Assembly: GCF_900100185.1 (NCBI RefSeq)
Contig: NZ_FNEN01000009.1
Coordinates: 1 to 64,000 of the forward strand
Source: Natribacillus halophilus
GTDB lineage: Bacteria > Bacillota > Bacilli > Bacillales > Marinococcaceae
Reading direction: 5' to 3'
Length of the DNA stretch: 64,000 nt
Made by a program: the position numbers and the translations under genes. Below are positions 35,998 to 45,000 of the stretch, piece after piece. The number at the start of each line of letters is the position of its first letter. The first letter of the stretch is position 1. The notes under the pieces are model-generated. The model worked only from the letters and a program-made list of their open reading frames with translations. It was not told the DNA's origin and did not search any database.

Positions 35998-36158
35998 TTA
36001 GAAGTTGGAAGCTGGAGGTTAGAGGTTAAAGGTGTGCAAAGTAGAGAAGCTGGATATGTGGGTAGTAGAGGTGAGAGGTTGGAAGTTGGAGGTTAGATGT
36101 GCTTATCGCCGGGATAAGGGTTTTGCTCTTTTCCAACCTCCCACCTCCCACATCTAGC
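35998..36158. repeat. Heptad repeat element R2 (longest copy)
   Basis: Three arrays lie in the frr-uppS gap: plus-strand GAAGTTG GAAGCTG GAGGTTA GAGGTTA (36001-36028), plus-strand GAGGTGA GAGGTTG GAAGTTG GAGGTTA (36068-36095), and a complementary C-rich array (36132-36158). TAGATGTG pairs with CACATCTA. A small CTTATC/GATAAG hairpin lies in the loop. No ORF is present. Confidence 0.75.
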
Positions 36159-36176
36159 AAGGTTGGTGCTTAGACC

Positions 36177-36929
36177 ATGTTGGGAAGGTTTTTTAATAAT
36201 CAGAAAGAATCACGATCGCTGGAAGTGGAAACGGATGTTCCTGTACATGTGGCCATCGTGATGGACGGGAACGGGCGATGGGCGCTTAAACGGGGGATGC
36301 CGAGAAATATCGGCCATCGTGAAGGAATGAAGGCGATCCACCGTATAACCGAAGCCGCTAATGATATAGGCGTCAAAGTGCTGACGCTGTTTGCTTTTTC
36401 TACTGAAAACTGGTTACGTCCCCAATCGGAAGTAGACTTTATCCTGCGCCTGCCCGATCGTTTTTTATCCCATGAATTGCCGAAGCTGCAGGCGAATAAT
36501 GTCCAGGTTCGGATTATGGGTTCCGTGGAGGCATTACCTTCCCATACGAAAAAAGCCGTCGAAACCGTCACGAAAGAAACCGCCGCCAACGACGGGCTCA
36601 TTTTAAATCTGGCGCTCAATTACGGCGGACGATCGGATATTGTACAAGCCGTACAGCAGTTGTGCGAGGGTGTCGAACAAGGGCGTTACCGGGCAGACGA
36701 TATTACGGAAGCAAAGCTCTCTGAGCTGTTGTATACAGCGGATTTTCCTGACCCTGACTTGCTGATTCGCACGAGCGGGGAAGTTCGTTTAAGCAATTTC
36801 ATGCTTTGGCAAATGGCTTACAGTGAATTTTGGTTTACGGATGTGTTGTGGCCGGATTTCAGTCCGGAAGATTTCGCGGCGGCCGTCGAGGTTTATCAGA
36901 AACGCAAGCGTCGGTACGGGGGCGTGTAA
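36177..36929 (+). CDS. uppS: Undecaprenyl diphosphate synthase
   Basis: Cis-prenyltransferase of 250 residues making the C55 carrier for cell wall synthesis. Signatures: VAIVMDGNGRWALKRG (catalytic Asp), GHREGMKAI, LFAFSTENW and the C-terminal RTSGEVRLSNFMLWQ / YSEFWFT. The ribosome site (AAGGTTGG) is weak and follows the heptad repeat. Confidence 0.97.
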   Translation: MLGRFFNNQKESRSLEVETDVPVHVAIVMDGNGRWALKRGMPRNIGHREGMKAIHRITEAANDIGVKVLTLFAFSTENWLRPQSEVDFILRLPDRFLSHELPKLQANNVQVRIMGSVEALPSHTKKAVETVTKETAANDGLILNLALNYGGRSDIVQAVQQLCEGVEQGRYRADDITEAKLSELLYTADFPDPDLLIRTSGEVRLSNFMLWQMAYSEFWFTDVLWPDFSPEDFAAAVEVYQKRKRRYGGV

Positions 36930-36942
36930 GGAGACTTTTCGC

Positions 36943-37734
36943 ATGAAGCAAAGAGTGGTTACGGCGTTGATTGGGCTGATTATTTTCCTCGTTCCGCTGT
37001 ATATGGGCGGTCCGCTTTTTGTTACGCTCGTTACGGTGATGGCGATCGTCGCATTTATCGAACTCTTAAGGATGAAGCGATTGGCAACTTCGCCGCTGCT
37101 GGGTTTTGTCGGTTTGGGCATGTCTCTTCTGCTTTTATACGCAGGCCCGCGGATGGATATCGTTTCGAATGAGGCTACGCTGCTCGCTGTAACCGTCGGC
37201 GTCTGGCTGTTGTTGCTGGTGACCGTTTTATCGAATAATCGCTATCATTTCGATACGGTTGCCTTTATTTTATTCTCGGGGGCCTACGTTGGACTCGGGT
37301 TGCATTTTTTTCTGGCGGCGCGACTGGATAGCGGTTTTGCCTTCGTTCTCTTCGTGCTCATCGCCATTTGGGCCACCGATACGGGCGCTTATTTGTTCGG
37401 ACGCAAATTCGGAAAGCGGCCCCTTTGGCCGAAAATATCGCCGAAGAAGACTGTGGAAGGCGCAGCGGGAGGATTTTTGCTCGCGCTCGTTGCGGGACTG
37501 ATTTTTGCCTGGTTCTGGCCCCCATTTGATCAACTTTGGCTGACGACGATCGCCCTTATCATTATTTCTGTTGCCGGACAGTGCGGCGATCTCGTGGAAT
37601 CGGCCCTGAAACGCTATTACAACGTGAAGGATTCCGGCCGGATGCTTCCCGGACACGGAGGTGTTCTCGACCGCTTTGACAGCGTCATTTTCGTGTTTCC
37701 CATTATTTATGTCGTGATGGCGTTACTTACGTAA
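36943..37734 (+). CDS. cdsA: Phosphatidate cytidylyltransferase
   Basis: Membrane enzyme making CDP-diacylglycerol from phosphatidate and CTP. The 263-residue product has about eight hydrophobic segments and the CDP-DAG synthase signature near the C-terminus (GQCGDLVESALKR, then KDSGRMLPGHGGVLDRFDS). A longer frame from 36823 overlaps uppS and is rejected; ATG 36943 follows AAGGAG. Confidence 0.96.
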   Translation: MKQRVVTALIGLIIFLVPLYMGGPLFVTLVTVMAIVAFIELLRMKRLATSPLLGFVGLGMSLLLLYAGPRMDIVSNEATLLAVTVGVWLLLLVTVLSNNRYHFDTVAFILFSGAYVGLGLHFFLAARLDSGFAFVLFVLIAIWATDTGAYLFGRKFGKRPLWPKISPKKTVEGAAGGFLLALVAGLIFAWFWPPFDQLWLTTIALIIISVAGQCGDLVESALKRYYNVKDSGRMLPGHGGVLDRFDSVIFVFPIIYVVMALLT

Positions 37735-37764
37735 AAACGTATGTAAACGAGGAAGGTGAATCTA

Positions 37765-38910
37765 TTGAAAAAAGTGGCTCTTCTCGGCTCGACGGGATCG
37801 ATTGGCACGCAAACGCTCGATGTCATCCGTCAACATCCGGACCGTTTTCAGGTCCGTTTATTGGCTTGTGGCCGCAATATTGATCTATTAAAGAAACAAA
37901 TCGCAGAATTTCAACCGGCGGTTATCGTGATTCGGGACGAAGGTGATTTAAGTAAGCTTAAGGGACATCTCCCGATCGGAACGCGGGCCGTTGCCGGCGA
38001 ATCGGCATTGCTTGCAGCGGTAGCCGAAACGGATGCTGACTTCGTCATGAACGCGCTGGTCGGAAGCCAGGGCTTAAAACCGACGCTGACAGCGATTGAA
38101 GCCGGAAAAACGATCGGTATTGCCAACAAAGAAACGCTCGTCACCGCCGGTCACCTCGTTACCGCCGCCAGCAAACATTACGGCGCGCAGTTAATGGCTG
38201 TCGATAGTGAACATTCCGCGATTTGGCAAAGCCTGGAGGGCAGCAAACGCAGCGAAGTCACACGGCTGATCGTGACGGCTTCCGGAGGAAGTTTTCGCGA
38301 TTGGAGTGCCGACGCGGTGGCGCGTGCCACTCCGGAAGACGCTTTAAAGCATCCGAATTGGTCGATGGGACAGAAAGTCACCATCGACTCCGCCACGATG
38401 ATGAATAAAGGCCTGGAGGTCATCGAAGCCCATTGGTTGTTCGATATGCCTTATGAAAATATTGACGTTTTAATCCATCGCGAAAGCATTATTCATTCTC
38501 TCGTCGAATATCAAGATAAGAGTGTGATCGCTCAGCTGGGCACACCGGATATGAAGGTGGCGATCCAATATGCGCTCGCCTACCCGGACAGGCTTGAATT
38601 AAATGGGCCGGAAAGGTTAAACTTATGGGAAGTTGGAGCGCTCCATTTTGAAAATACCGACCCGATCAAACATCAATGTTTAACGATGGCTTATCAGGCC
38701 GGCGAAACCGGAGGATCGGCACCGACGGTTTTAAACGCAGCCAACGAGGAGGCTGTGCAACAGTTTTTAAAAGGGGAGCTGTCGTTTACCGGCATCGCGG
38801 ACACCGTTGAAAAAGCCCTTGCCGCGCATACAGTCATCGCGCACCCCTCCATCGATGAGGTGATGGAAGTCGACCTGGAAACACGGGAGCGCACCAGAAA
38901 TGAGAAGTGA
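37765..38910 (+). CDS. dxr: 1-deoxy-D-xylulose 5-phosphate reductoisomerase
   Basis: Second step of the MEP isoprenoid pathway, making MEP with NADPH. The 381-residue protein has the Rossmann motif LLGSTGSIGTQTLD, GIANKETLVTAGH, DSEHSAIWQ, ASGGSFRDW and TIDSATMMNKGLEVIEAHWL in two pieces. TTG 37765 is chosen: GGAAGG lies 8 bases upstream, whereas the earlier GTG 37756 overlaps that site. The last codons (Glu-Lys) and the stop lie in heptad repeat R3. Confidence 0.95.
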   Translation: MKKVALLGSTGSIGTQTLDVIRQHPDRFQVRLLACGRNIDLLKKQIAEFQPAVIVIRDEGDLSKLKGHLPIGTRAVAGESALLAAVAETDADFVMNALVGSQGLKPTLTAIEAGKTIGIANKETLVTAGHLVTAASKHYGAQLMAVDSEHSAIWQSLEGSKRSEVTRLIVTASGGSFRDWSADAVARATPEDALKHPNWSMGQKVTIDSATMMNKGLEVIEAHWLFDMPYENIDVLIHRESIIHSLVEYQDKSVIAQLGTPDMKVAIQYALAYPDRLELNGPERLNLWEVGALHFENTDPIKHQCLTMAYQAGETGGSAPTVLNAANEEAVQQFLKGELSFTGIADTVEKALAAHTVIAHPSIDEVMEVDLETRERTRNEK

Positions 38911-38927
38911 GAGGTGGGAAGTGGGAT
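38902..38927. repeat. Heptad repeat element R3
   Basis: Plus-strand GAAGTGA GAGGTGG GAAGTGG GA. It begins inside the last two codons of dxr and supplies its TGA stop, then runs into the dxr-rseP gap, where GGGAT/ATCCC can pair. Confidence 0.65.
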
Positions 38928-38966
38928 AACATCCCGCTTTCCATAATCCAGTAAGGTGGGAAGCAC

Positions 38967-40226
38967 GTGCAAACGCTCATAGCCATAATCGTGATATTCG
39001 GCCTGATCATTGCGATCCACGAATGGGGACATCTCTATGTGGCCAAAAAAGTGGGGATTCTTTGCCGTGAATTCGCGATCGGCTTCGGTCCGAAGCTGTT
39101 TACAAAGAAAAAGAACGAGACGGTTTATACGTTACGTCTGCTCCCCCTCGGGGGTTTCGTTCGCATGGCCGGAGAAGATCCGGAGCTTGTAAAAATCAAG
39201 CCCGGATATGAAGTAGGCTTAACCTTTCATCAGGATGACACGGTTAAAGAGATCATTGTGAATAACAAGGCCAAGCATCCCGATGCCAAAATTGTGTCCG
39301 TTGAACGGGCTGATCTTGAACACCAACTTTTCATCGAAGGCTACAGTGATGATGAAGACGGTATGACCCGCTATGACGTTCACCCGCAGGCGGACATGAT
39401 CGTCGACGAAGAACGCGAACAGATCGCCCCCTGGGATCGGCAATTCGGCTCGAAAAAACCATGGAAAAAAGCGTCTGCGATTTTCGCCGGTCCGGTGATG
39501 AATTTTGTGCTCGCGTTCATTTTGTTTGTCATCTTTTTCACTATCCAGGGCATCCCGCAACCGGAAGCTGCAAATATAGAGGCAGACAGTCCTGCCGAGG
39601 AAGCAGGGATCGTCGAAGGCGACCGGATCGTCTCCATCGAAGGCGACCCTGTGGAAGAGTGGACGGATGTGACCCAGACGATTCAGCAAATGCCGGAAGA
39701 AGAAGTGACGTTACTCGTGGAACGGGCCGACGGTGATACGGAATCGTTTACGATGGTCGTCGATGCGGTATACGAAGATATGGTTGACGCCGAAATCGGC
39801 CAAATCGGGATAGAGGCGGCGGTGAGCCATTCCTTTATGGATTCCGTTGTACAAAGCGTTTCGCAAATCCAGGAGGTCGTCGTATTAATCTTCGAGGTTC
39901 TGCAGCTTATTTTCACCGGTCAGTTCTCGCTGGACTATTTAGCCGGACCTGTCGGCATTTATGATTACACCGGTGAAGTGATGGAAATGGGAACACTCAT
40001 TTTATTCAGTTGGGCCGGGATGTTGAGCGTCAACATCGGACTGATCAATTTGTTGCCATTGCCCGCGCTTGACGGGGGGAGACTGGTGTTTATCGGACTT
40101 GAAGCGATCCGGCGTAAACCGATCGATCCCAACAAGGAAGGGGTTGCGCATTTCATCGGTTTTGCCTTGCTCATGCTGCTCGTCCTCATGGTTACCTGGA
40201 ATGATTTGAATCGATTATTCATGTGA
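38967..40226 (+). CDS. rseP: Site-2 intramembrane zinc metalloprotease RseP (RasP)
   Basis: Cleaves membrane anti-sigma factors and remnant signal peptides. The 419-residue protein starts with a membrane segment containing HEWGH (zinc ligands), and has a PDZ domain (about 200-270: ADSPAEEAGIVEGDRIVSIEG in parts) and the C-terminal NLLPLPALDGGRL zinc-site motif between membrane segments. The extracellular part is strongly acidic. GTG 38967 follows AAGGTGGG. B. subtilis RasP is 422 residues. Confidence 0.95.
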   Translation: MQTLIAIIVIFGLIIAIHEWGHLYVAKKVGILCREFAIGFGPKLFTKKKNETVYTLRLLPLGGFVRMAGEDPELVKIKPGYEVGLTFHQDDTVKEIIVNNKAKHPDAKIVSVERADLEHQLFIEGYSDDEDGMTRYDVHPQADMIVDEEREQIAPWDRQFGSKKPWKKASAIFAGPVMNFVLAFILFVIFFTIQGIPQPEAANIEADSPAEEAGIVEGDRIVSIEGDPVEEWTDVTQTIQQMPEEEVTLLVERADGDTESFTMVVDAVYEDMVDAEIGQIGIEAAVSHSFMDSVVQSVSQIQEVVVLIFEVLQLIFTGQFSLDYLAGPVGIYDYTGEVMEMGTLILFSWAGMLSVNIGLINLLPLPALDGGRLVFIGLEAIRRKPIDPNKEGVAHFIGFALLMLLVLMVTWNDLNRLFM

Positions 40227-40230
40227 TCTG

Positions 40231-40284
40231 GAAGTTAGAGGTGAGAGGTTAGAAGTTGGAAAGGAAAGTCTCTGCTTCTCACCT
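40231..40284. repeat. Heptad repeat element R4
   Basis: Plus-strand GAAGTTA GAGGTGA GAGGTTA GAAGTTG (40231-40258), then the inverse TCTCACCT (40277-40284), which pairs with AGGTGAGA (40239-40246). It lies in the rseP-proS gap. Confidence 0.7.
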
Positions 40285-40326
40285 GTACATATAAAATACT
40301 GATCTCTGGAAAAGGAGGGTCTTTGA

Positions 40327-42024
40327 ATGAGACAACAGACGTTTTTCGGACCGACGTTGCGGGATATACCCGCTGATGCGGAAGCCACCAGCCATCAGCT
40401 TATGCTGCGCGCCGGTTTAATGCGGCAAACGGCGGCCGGCATTTATACATATCTGCCCCTCGGCACACGGGTGATGCAAAAGATTCAGGCGATCGTGCGA
40501 GATGAGATGAATCGGGCGGGCGCCCAGGAATTGCTGATGCCCGCGGTGCAGCCCGCAGAACTTTGGGAGGAGTCCGGGCGGTTCGATGACTACGGACCGG
40601 AGTTGATGAGATTAAATGACCGCCATGATCGACGTTTCGTCCTCGGGCCCACGCATGAAGAAGTCATCACCTCCATTATACGTGATGGCATTCACTCGTA
40701 TAAACGCTTACCGATGAATGTTTATCAAATTCAAACGAAGTATCGGGATGAACGCCGTCCGCGCTTTGGCCTTCTGCGCGGCCGGGAATTCATTATGAAA
40801 GATGCCTACTCCTTTGAACCGTCGGAAGAAGCTCTGCATAAAAGCTATGAAATAATGTTTGAGGCTTACAGGAATATATTCAGGCGTTGCGGTCTCGATT
40901 TTCGCGCGGTAAAAGCGGATGCCGGCGCTATCGGGGGGACCGGTGGAACCCATGAATTTATGGCTCTCGCCGACATCGGAGAAGATACGATCGCATATTC
41001 CGATCAGTCGGATTACGCCGCCAACGTTGAAATTGCGGACGTGGCCCCCCCGGCAACCGAGCCGGAAGATACCCCCGCGGAGCTTGACTTTGAAAAAGGC
41101 TGGACCTCCGGGGAGGAGCTGGCGTCCAAACGGGGCCTCCCCCTTTCTGCTGTCATTCACGGGCACCTTTATTATATCAATAAAGCCCCGGTGCTCTTCC
41201 TTACCCGGGGGGATCATAAAATCAGCGATGTCAAGGTCGGCAACTATTTTGACACTTTGCAAGTGGAAGAGGCCAGTTCCGCGCAGACGGAGCACCTGTT
41301 CGGGGCGGCCGAAAGTTTCATAGGACCGGTACAGGCGCCGACGGATGTAAAGATTATCGCTGACCAGGCGATTCGCCCGCTTACAAACGCCATTTGCGGA
41401 GGCAATCAAACGGAAGCGTTTTATCTGAATGTCGATCATCGGCGCGATTGCGAGATCGATGCCTTTGCCGATCTTCGGATAGTACAGGAAGGAGACCCTT
41501 CCCCTGATGGAAAAGGAAACATCCAATTTGCCGAAGGCATCGAAGTGGGACAAGTGTTCAAGCTCGGCACGAAATATTCGGAAGCCTTCGGCGCCACCTT
41601 TCTCGATGAAAACGGTAAAAGTAAGTCGCTGCAAATGGGCTGCTACGGGATAGGGATCAGTCGTACCCTCGCCGCGGTCGTGGAACAATGTCACGATGAA
41701 AGCGGGATCATCTGGCCCAAGGCGCTTGCGCCCTTCGATTTGCATGTGCTCATGATCAATCAAAAAGATGAGGACCAGTCGACCCTTGCTGAAAATCTTT
41801 ACGAGGGTTTACAGGCGGAAGGATATGATGTCCTTTTGGATGACCGTGATGAGCGTGCGGGTGTTAAATTCAAGGATGCCGATCTCTATGGAATGCCGAT
41901 TCGCATTACGGTCGGCAAAAAAGCCGGTGAAGGCATCGTCGAGGTTAAAGACCGAAAAAGCGGAGAAATGACGGAAGTGCAAGTCGAAAACTTGCCTGCT
42001 TACCTTAAGGATATCGGCTTCTAG
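40327..42024 (+). CDS. proS: Prolyl-tRNA synthetase
   Basis: Class II synthetase of the bacterial type, 565 residues, charging tRNA-Pro. Motif 2 region is YRDERRPRFGLLRGREFIMKD in two halves; the YbaK-like editing insertion occupies about 220-390; motif 3 GCYGIGISRTLAAVVEQ is followed by the anticodon-binding domain. Strong AAAAGGAGGG ribosome site. The gene is flanked by heptad elements R4 and R5 in opposite orientation. Confidence 0.97.
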   Translation: MRQQTFFGPTLRDIPADAEATSHQLMLRAGLMRQTAAGIYTYLPLGTRVMQKIQAIVRDEMNRAGAQELLMPAVQPAELWEESGRFDDYGPELMRLNDRHDRRFVLGPTHEEVITSIIRDGIHSYKRLPMNVYQIQTKYRDERRPRFGLLRGREFIMKDAYSFEPSEEALHKSYEIMFEAYRNIFRRCGLDFRAVKADAGAIGGTGGTHEFMALADIGEDTIAYSDQSDYAANVEIADVAPPATEPEDTPAELDFEKGWTSGEELASKRGLPLSAVIHGHLYYINKAPVLFLTRGDHKISDVKVGNYFDTLQVEEASSAQTEHLFGAAESFIGPVQAPTDVKIIADQAIRPLTNAICGGNQTEAFYLNVDHRRDCEIDAFADLRIVQEGDPSPDGKGNIQFAEGIEVGQVFKLGTKYSEAFGATFLDENGKSKSLQMGCYGIGISRTLAAVVEQCHDESGIIWPKALAPFDLHVLMINQKDEDQSTLAENLYEGLQAEGYDVLLDDRDERAGVKFKDADLYGMPIRITVGKKAGEGIVEVKDRKSGEMTEVQVENLPAYLKDIGF

Positions 42025-42058
42025 TCTAACCTCCAACTTCCCACCTCTAACTTCTAGA
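42025..42058. repeat. Heptad repeat element R5
   Basis: The minus strand reads GAAGTTA GAGGTGG GAAGTTG GAGGTTA GA. It starts next to the proS TAG stop. Bases 42025-42041 are a perfect 17-base inverse of 36081-36097 in R2, and 42042-42054 a perfect inverse of 40231-40243 in R4. Confidence 0.75.
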
Positions 42059-42071
42059 AAGGAGTTCGCAG

Positions 42072-45000
42072 ATGGATGAAAGCGCCGTTCGGTATGAACG
42101 TTTTCAACTTTTACTGGAACAGATCGGAATTCCCGCGGAGCTTGGCCACACGGAGCTAAGCTCCGGGCGCATTGATAAATTGGATGTTTACCGGGAGAAG
42201 CGAACATGGCACTTTACGTTCAGGCTCGAGAAACCGGTCACGCCCTCCGTGATTCAGCTTATACAGGAAAAATTGCAAAGCGGTTTTCAGGATATTGCCG
42301 CCGTGGATTTTTCCATCGTTCATGACGCGGGTCCCGTCTCTTCGGAACATATTGCCGCGTATTGGCCTGCGATTCTCGCGAAGGCGACGGATCTTCCGGC
42401 ACATATTGCCATGCAACTGGAACGTTCGACGCCTGCCATAAACGGAACTGCCCTCGTCCTTAGATGCCATAGTGAGGTTGAGGCAACTTCGCTTGCCCGC
42501 CAGGCAGGTCCTGCCCTTGAGCGGGCGGTCACTGCTTTAGGGTTTGAAGCGCTTACTTTTTCTCCGCAGGTAGAAGCCGCCACCGAAGAAGAAACCCGGT
42601 TTCTGGAACAAAAAAAAGAAGAAGAACAAACGAAAGTCATCGAAGCGATGATGGAAAAGCAGAAACAGGAAAAACCGGCCGAACCTGCAGAGAGGAAGCA
42701 ACTGCACATCGGCTACCCCATTAAGGATGAGCCGCTTCCTTTGACAGCGATTCAGGATGAAGAACGGCGGGTGACGATTCAGGGTTACGTGTTTGCCGTG
42801 GAGACGCGTGAGTTAAGAAGTGGACGTGTGTTGTTGACGTGCAAGCTTACAGATTATACAGATTCGTTGCTCGTGAAGATGTTTTCAAGAGACAAGGAAG
42901 ACATCCCGCTATTGAACGCTGTGCAAAAAGGCATGTGGCTGACGGCACGGGGAAGCATACAAAATGACACGTTCGTGCGCGATCTCGTCATGATCGCCAA
43001 TGATATAACTCAAATAAGTAAAGCAGAGAGAATGGATGAAGCCCCTGATAACGACAAACGCATCGAATTACATGCGCACACGACGATGAGTCAAATGGAC
43101 GGGGTAGCGTCCGCTTCCGAAATGGTGGAGAAGGCGGCCGACTGGGGACATGAAGCTGTTGCGATCACGGATCACGGCGTTGTACAGGCTTTTCCGGAAG
43201 CTTATGCAGCAGCGAAAAAAAAGGACATTAAATTACTTTACGGTATGGAAGCCTACCTCGTCGATGACGGGGTACCGATCGCTTACAACGAAAGTGAGCG
43301 CCATCTGGCCCAATCAGCATTCGTCGTCTTTGACGTGGAAACGACGGGCTTGTCAGCCGTCTATGATACGATTATCGAACTCGCGGCCGTGAAGGTTGAA
43401 AACGGCGAGATTGTCGATCGCTTTGAATCGTTCGCACAGCCGCACATGCCTCTCCCGGCGAAAATTACCGAACTCACCGGTATCACCGATGAAATGCTGA
43501 CAGATGCGTCGGACGTAGGCGAGGTTTTACGACAGTTTGCGGATTTCGTGGGCGATGCCGGCCTTGTGGCCCACAATGCCAGTTTTGACATCGGGTTTAT
43601 CAATGCCGGGTTTAAGCAACAGGGATGGGCCGAGAGCGAACAACCGGTCGTGGATACATTGGAGCTTGCCCGCTTTTTATATCCCAATATGAAGAATTAC
43701 CGGCTGAATACGCTATGCAAACAGTTTGATATTGAACTCGTCAGCCATCACCGGGCGATTTATGACACGGAAGCGACGGCTTATCTGTTTATGAAAATGA
43801 TTCGGGACGCCCATGAGCAGGGTATTGTCTATCATCGCGAGCTCAATGACAATATCGGGCAAGGCGACTTTTACAAGAATCGTCCTTCCCACTGTACGAT
43901 TCTCGTGCAAAATCAGACCGGATTAAAAAATTTGTATGAGCTCGTTTCCTTGTCACACATGTCGTATTTCTACCGGACTCCGCGCATTCCCAGGTCCAAA
44001 CTCGTCCAGCATCGGGAAGGTTTGTTGATCGGTTCGGGCTGTGACCAGGGTGAAGTCTTTGAAACGATGATGCAAAAATCTGCAGAAGAAGCGGAGAAGG
44101 TTGCTCGTTTCTATGATTTTATCGAAATCCATCCCCCTGACGTTTACGCGCCTTTGCTGGAGAGAGAAATGGTGAAAAGTGAAGCGCAACTCCTCGACAT
44201 TATTCGTAAATTGACCGAGGTAGGCGAGCGCCTGGAGCGACCGGTCGTCGCCACCGGCAATGTTCATTACCTGGAGCCGGAGGATCACATTTATCGTACC
44301 ATCATCGTCTCCTCCCAGGGGGGAGGCCACCCGTTAAGTAAACAAACGTTGCCGAAGGTCCATTTTCGGACGACCGGCGAGATGCTCGAGGCTTTCTCCT
44401 TTCTCGGAGAGGAAACGGCACAAAACGTCGTTATTCATACGCCGAAGTCGTTGGCGGGTCAAATCGAAGCGATCGCACCGGTGCCGAGTGGCTTATACAC
44501 GCCCAACATCGAAGGCGCCGATGAAGAGATGCGGGACCTCACCTATGGCAAAGCAAAGCGTATCTATGGCTCGGAACTTCCCCGCATCGTCGAAGAACGT
44601 CTGCAAAAGGAACTGGAGAGCATTATTGGCCATGGGTATGGCGTCATTTATTTGATCTCCCACAAACTCGTTAAACGCTCCCTTGAGGACGGGTACCTCG
44701 TCGGATCCCGCGGCTCGGTAGGGTCGTCTTTTGTGGCGACGATGGCGGATATTACCGAGGTGAATCCTCTGCCGCCTCATTACGTCTGCCCGGGTTGCTG
44801 CCATTCTGTCTTCTTCGACGACGGTTCTGTTGCTTCAGGCTATGATTTGCCGAAGCAAGCATGTGAGCAATGTGGCACGACCTATACGCGGGAAGGCCAG
44901 GATATTCCCTTCGAGACGTTTCTTGGTTTTGAAGGCAAGAAAGTGCCTGATATTGACTTGAATTTTTCCGGTGAATACCAGCCGATCGCCCACGCCTATA

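Noticed and set aside
40708-41763. 351-codon open frame on the minus strand inside proS
   Set aside because: It lies fully opposite a conserved gene, has no ribosome site or recognisable domain, and mirrors the codon bias of proS.
34649-42058. Heptad arrays as a CRISPR array
   Set aside because: Units are seven bases, degenerate, without spacers of even length, and no cas genes are near.
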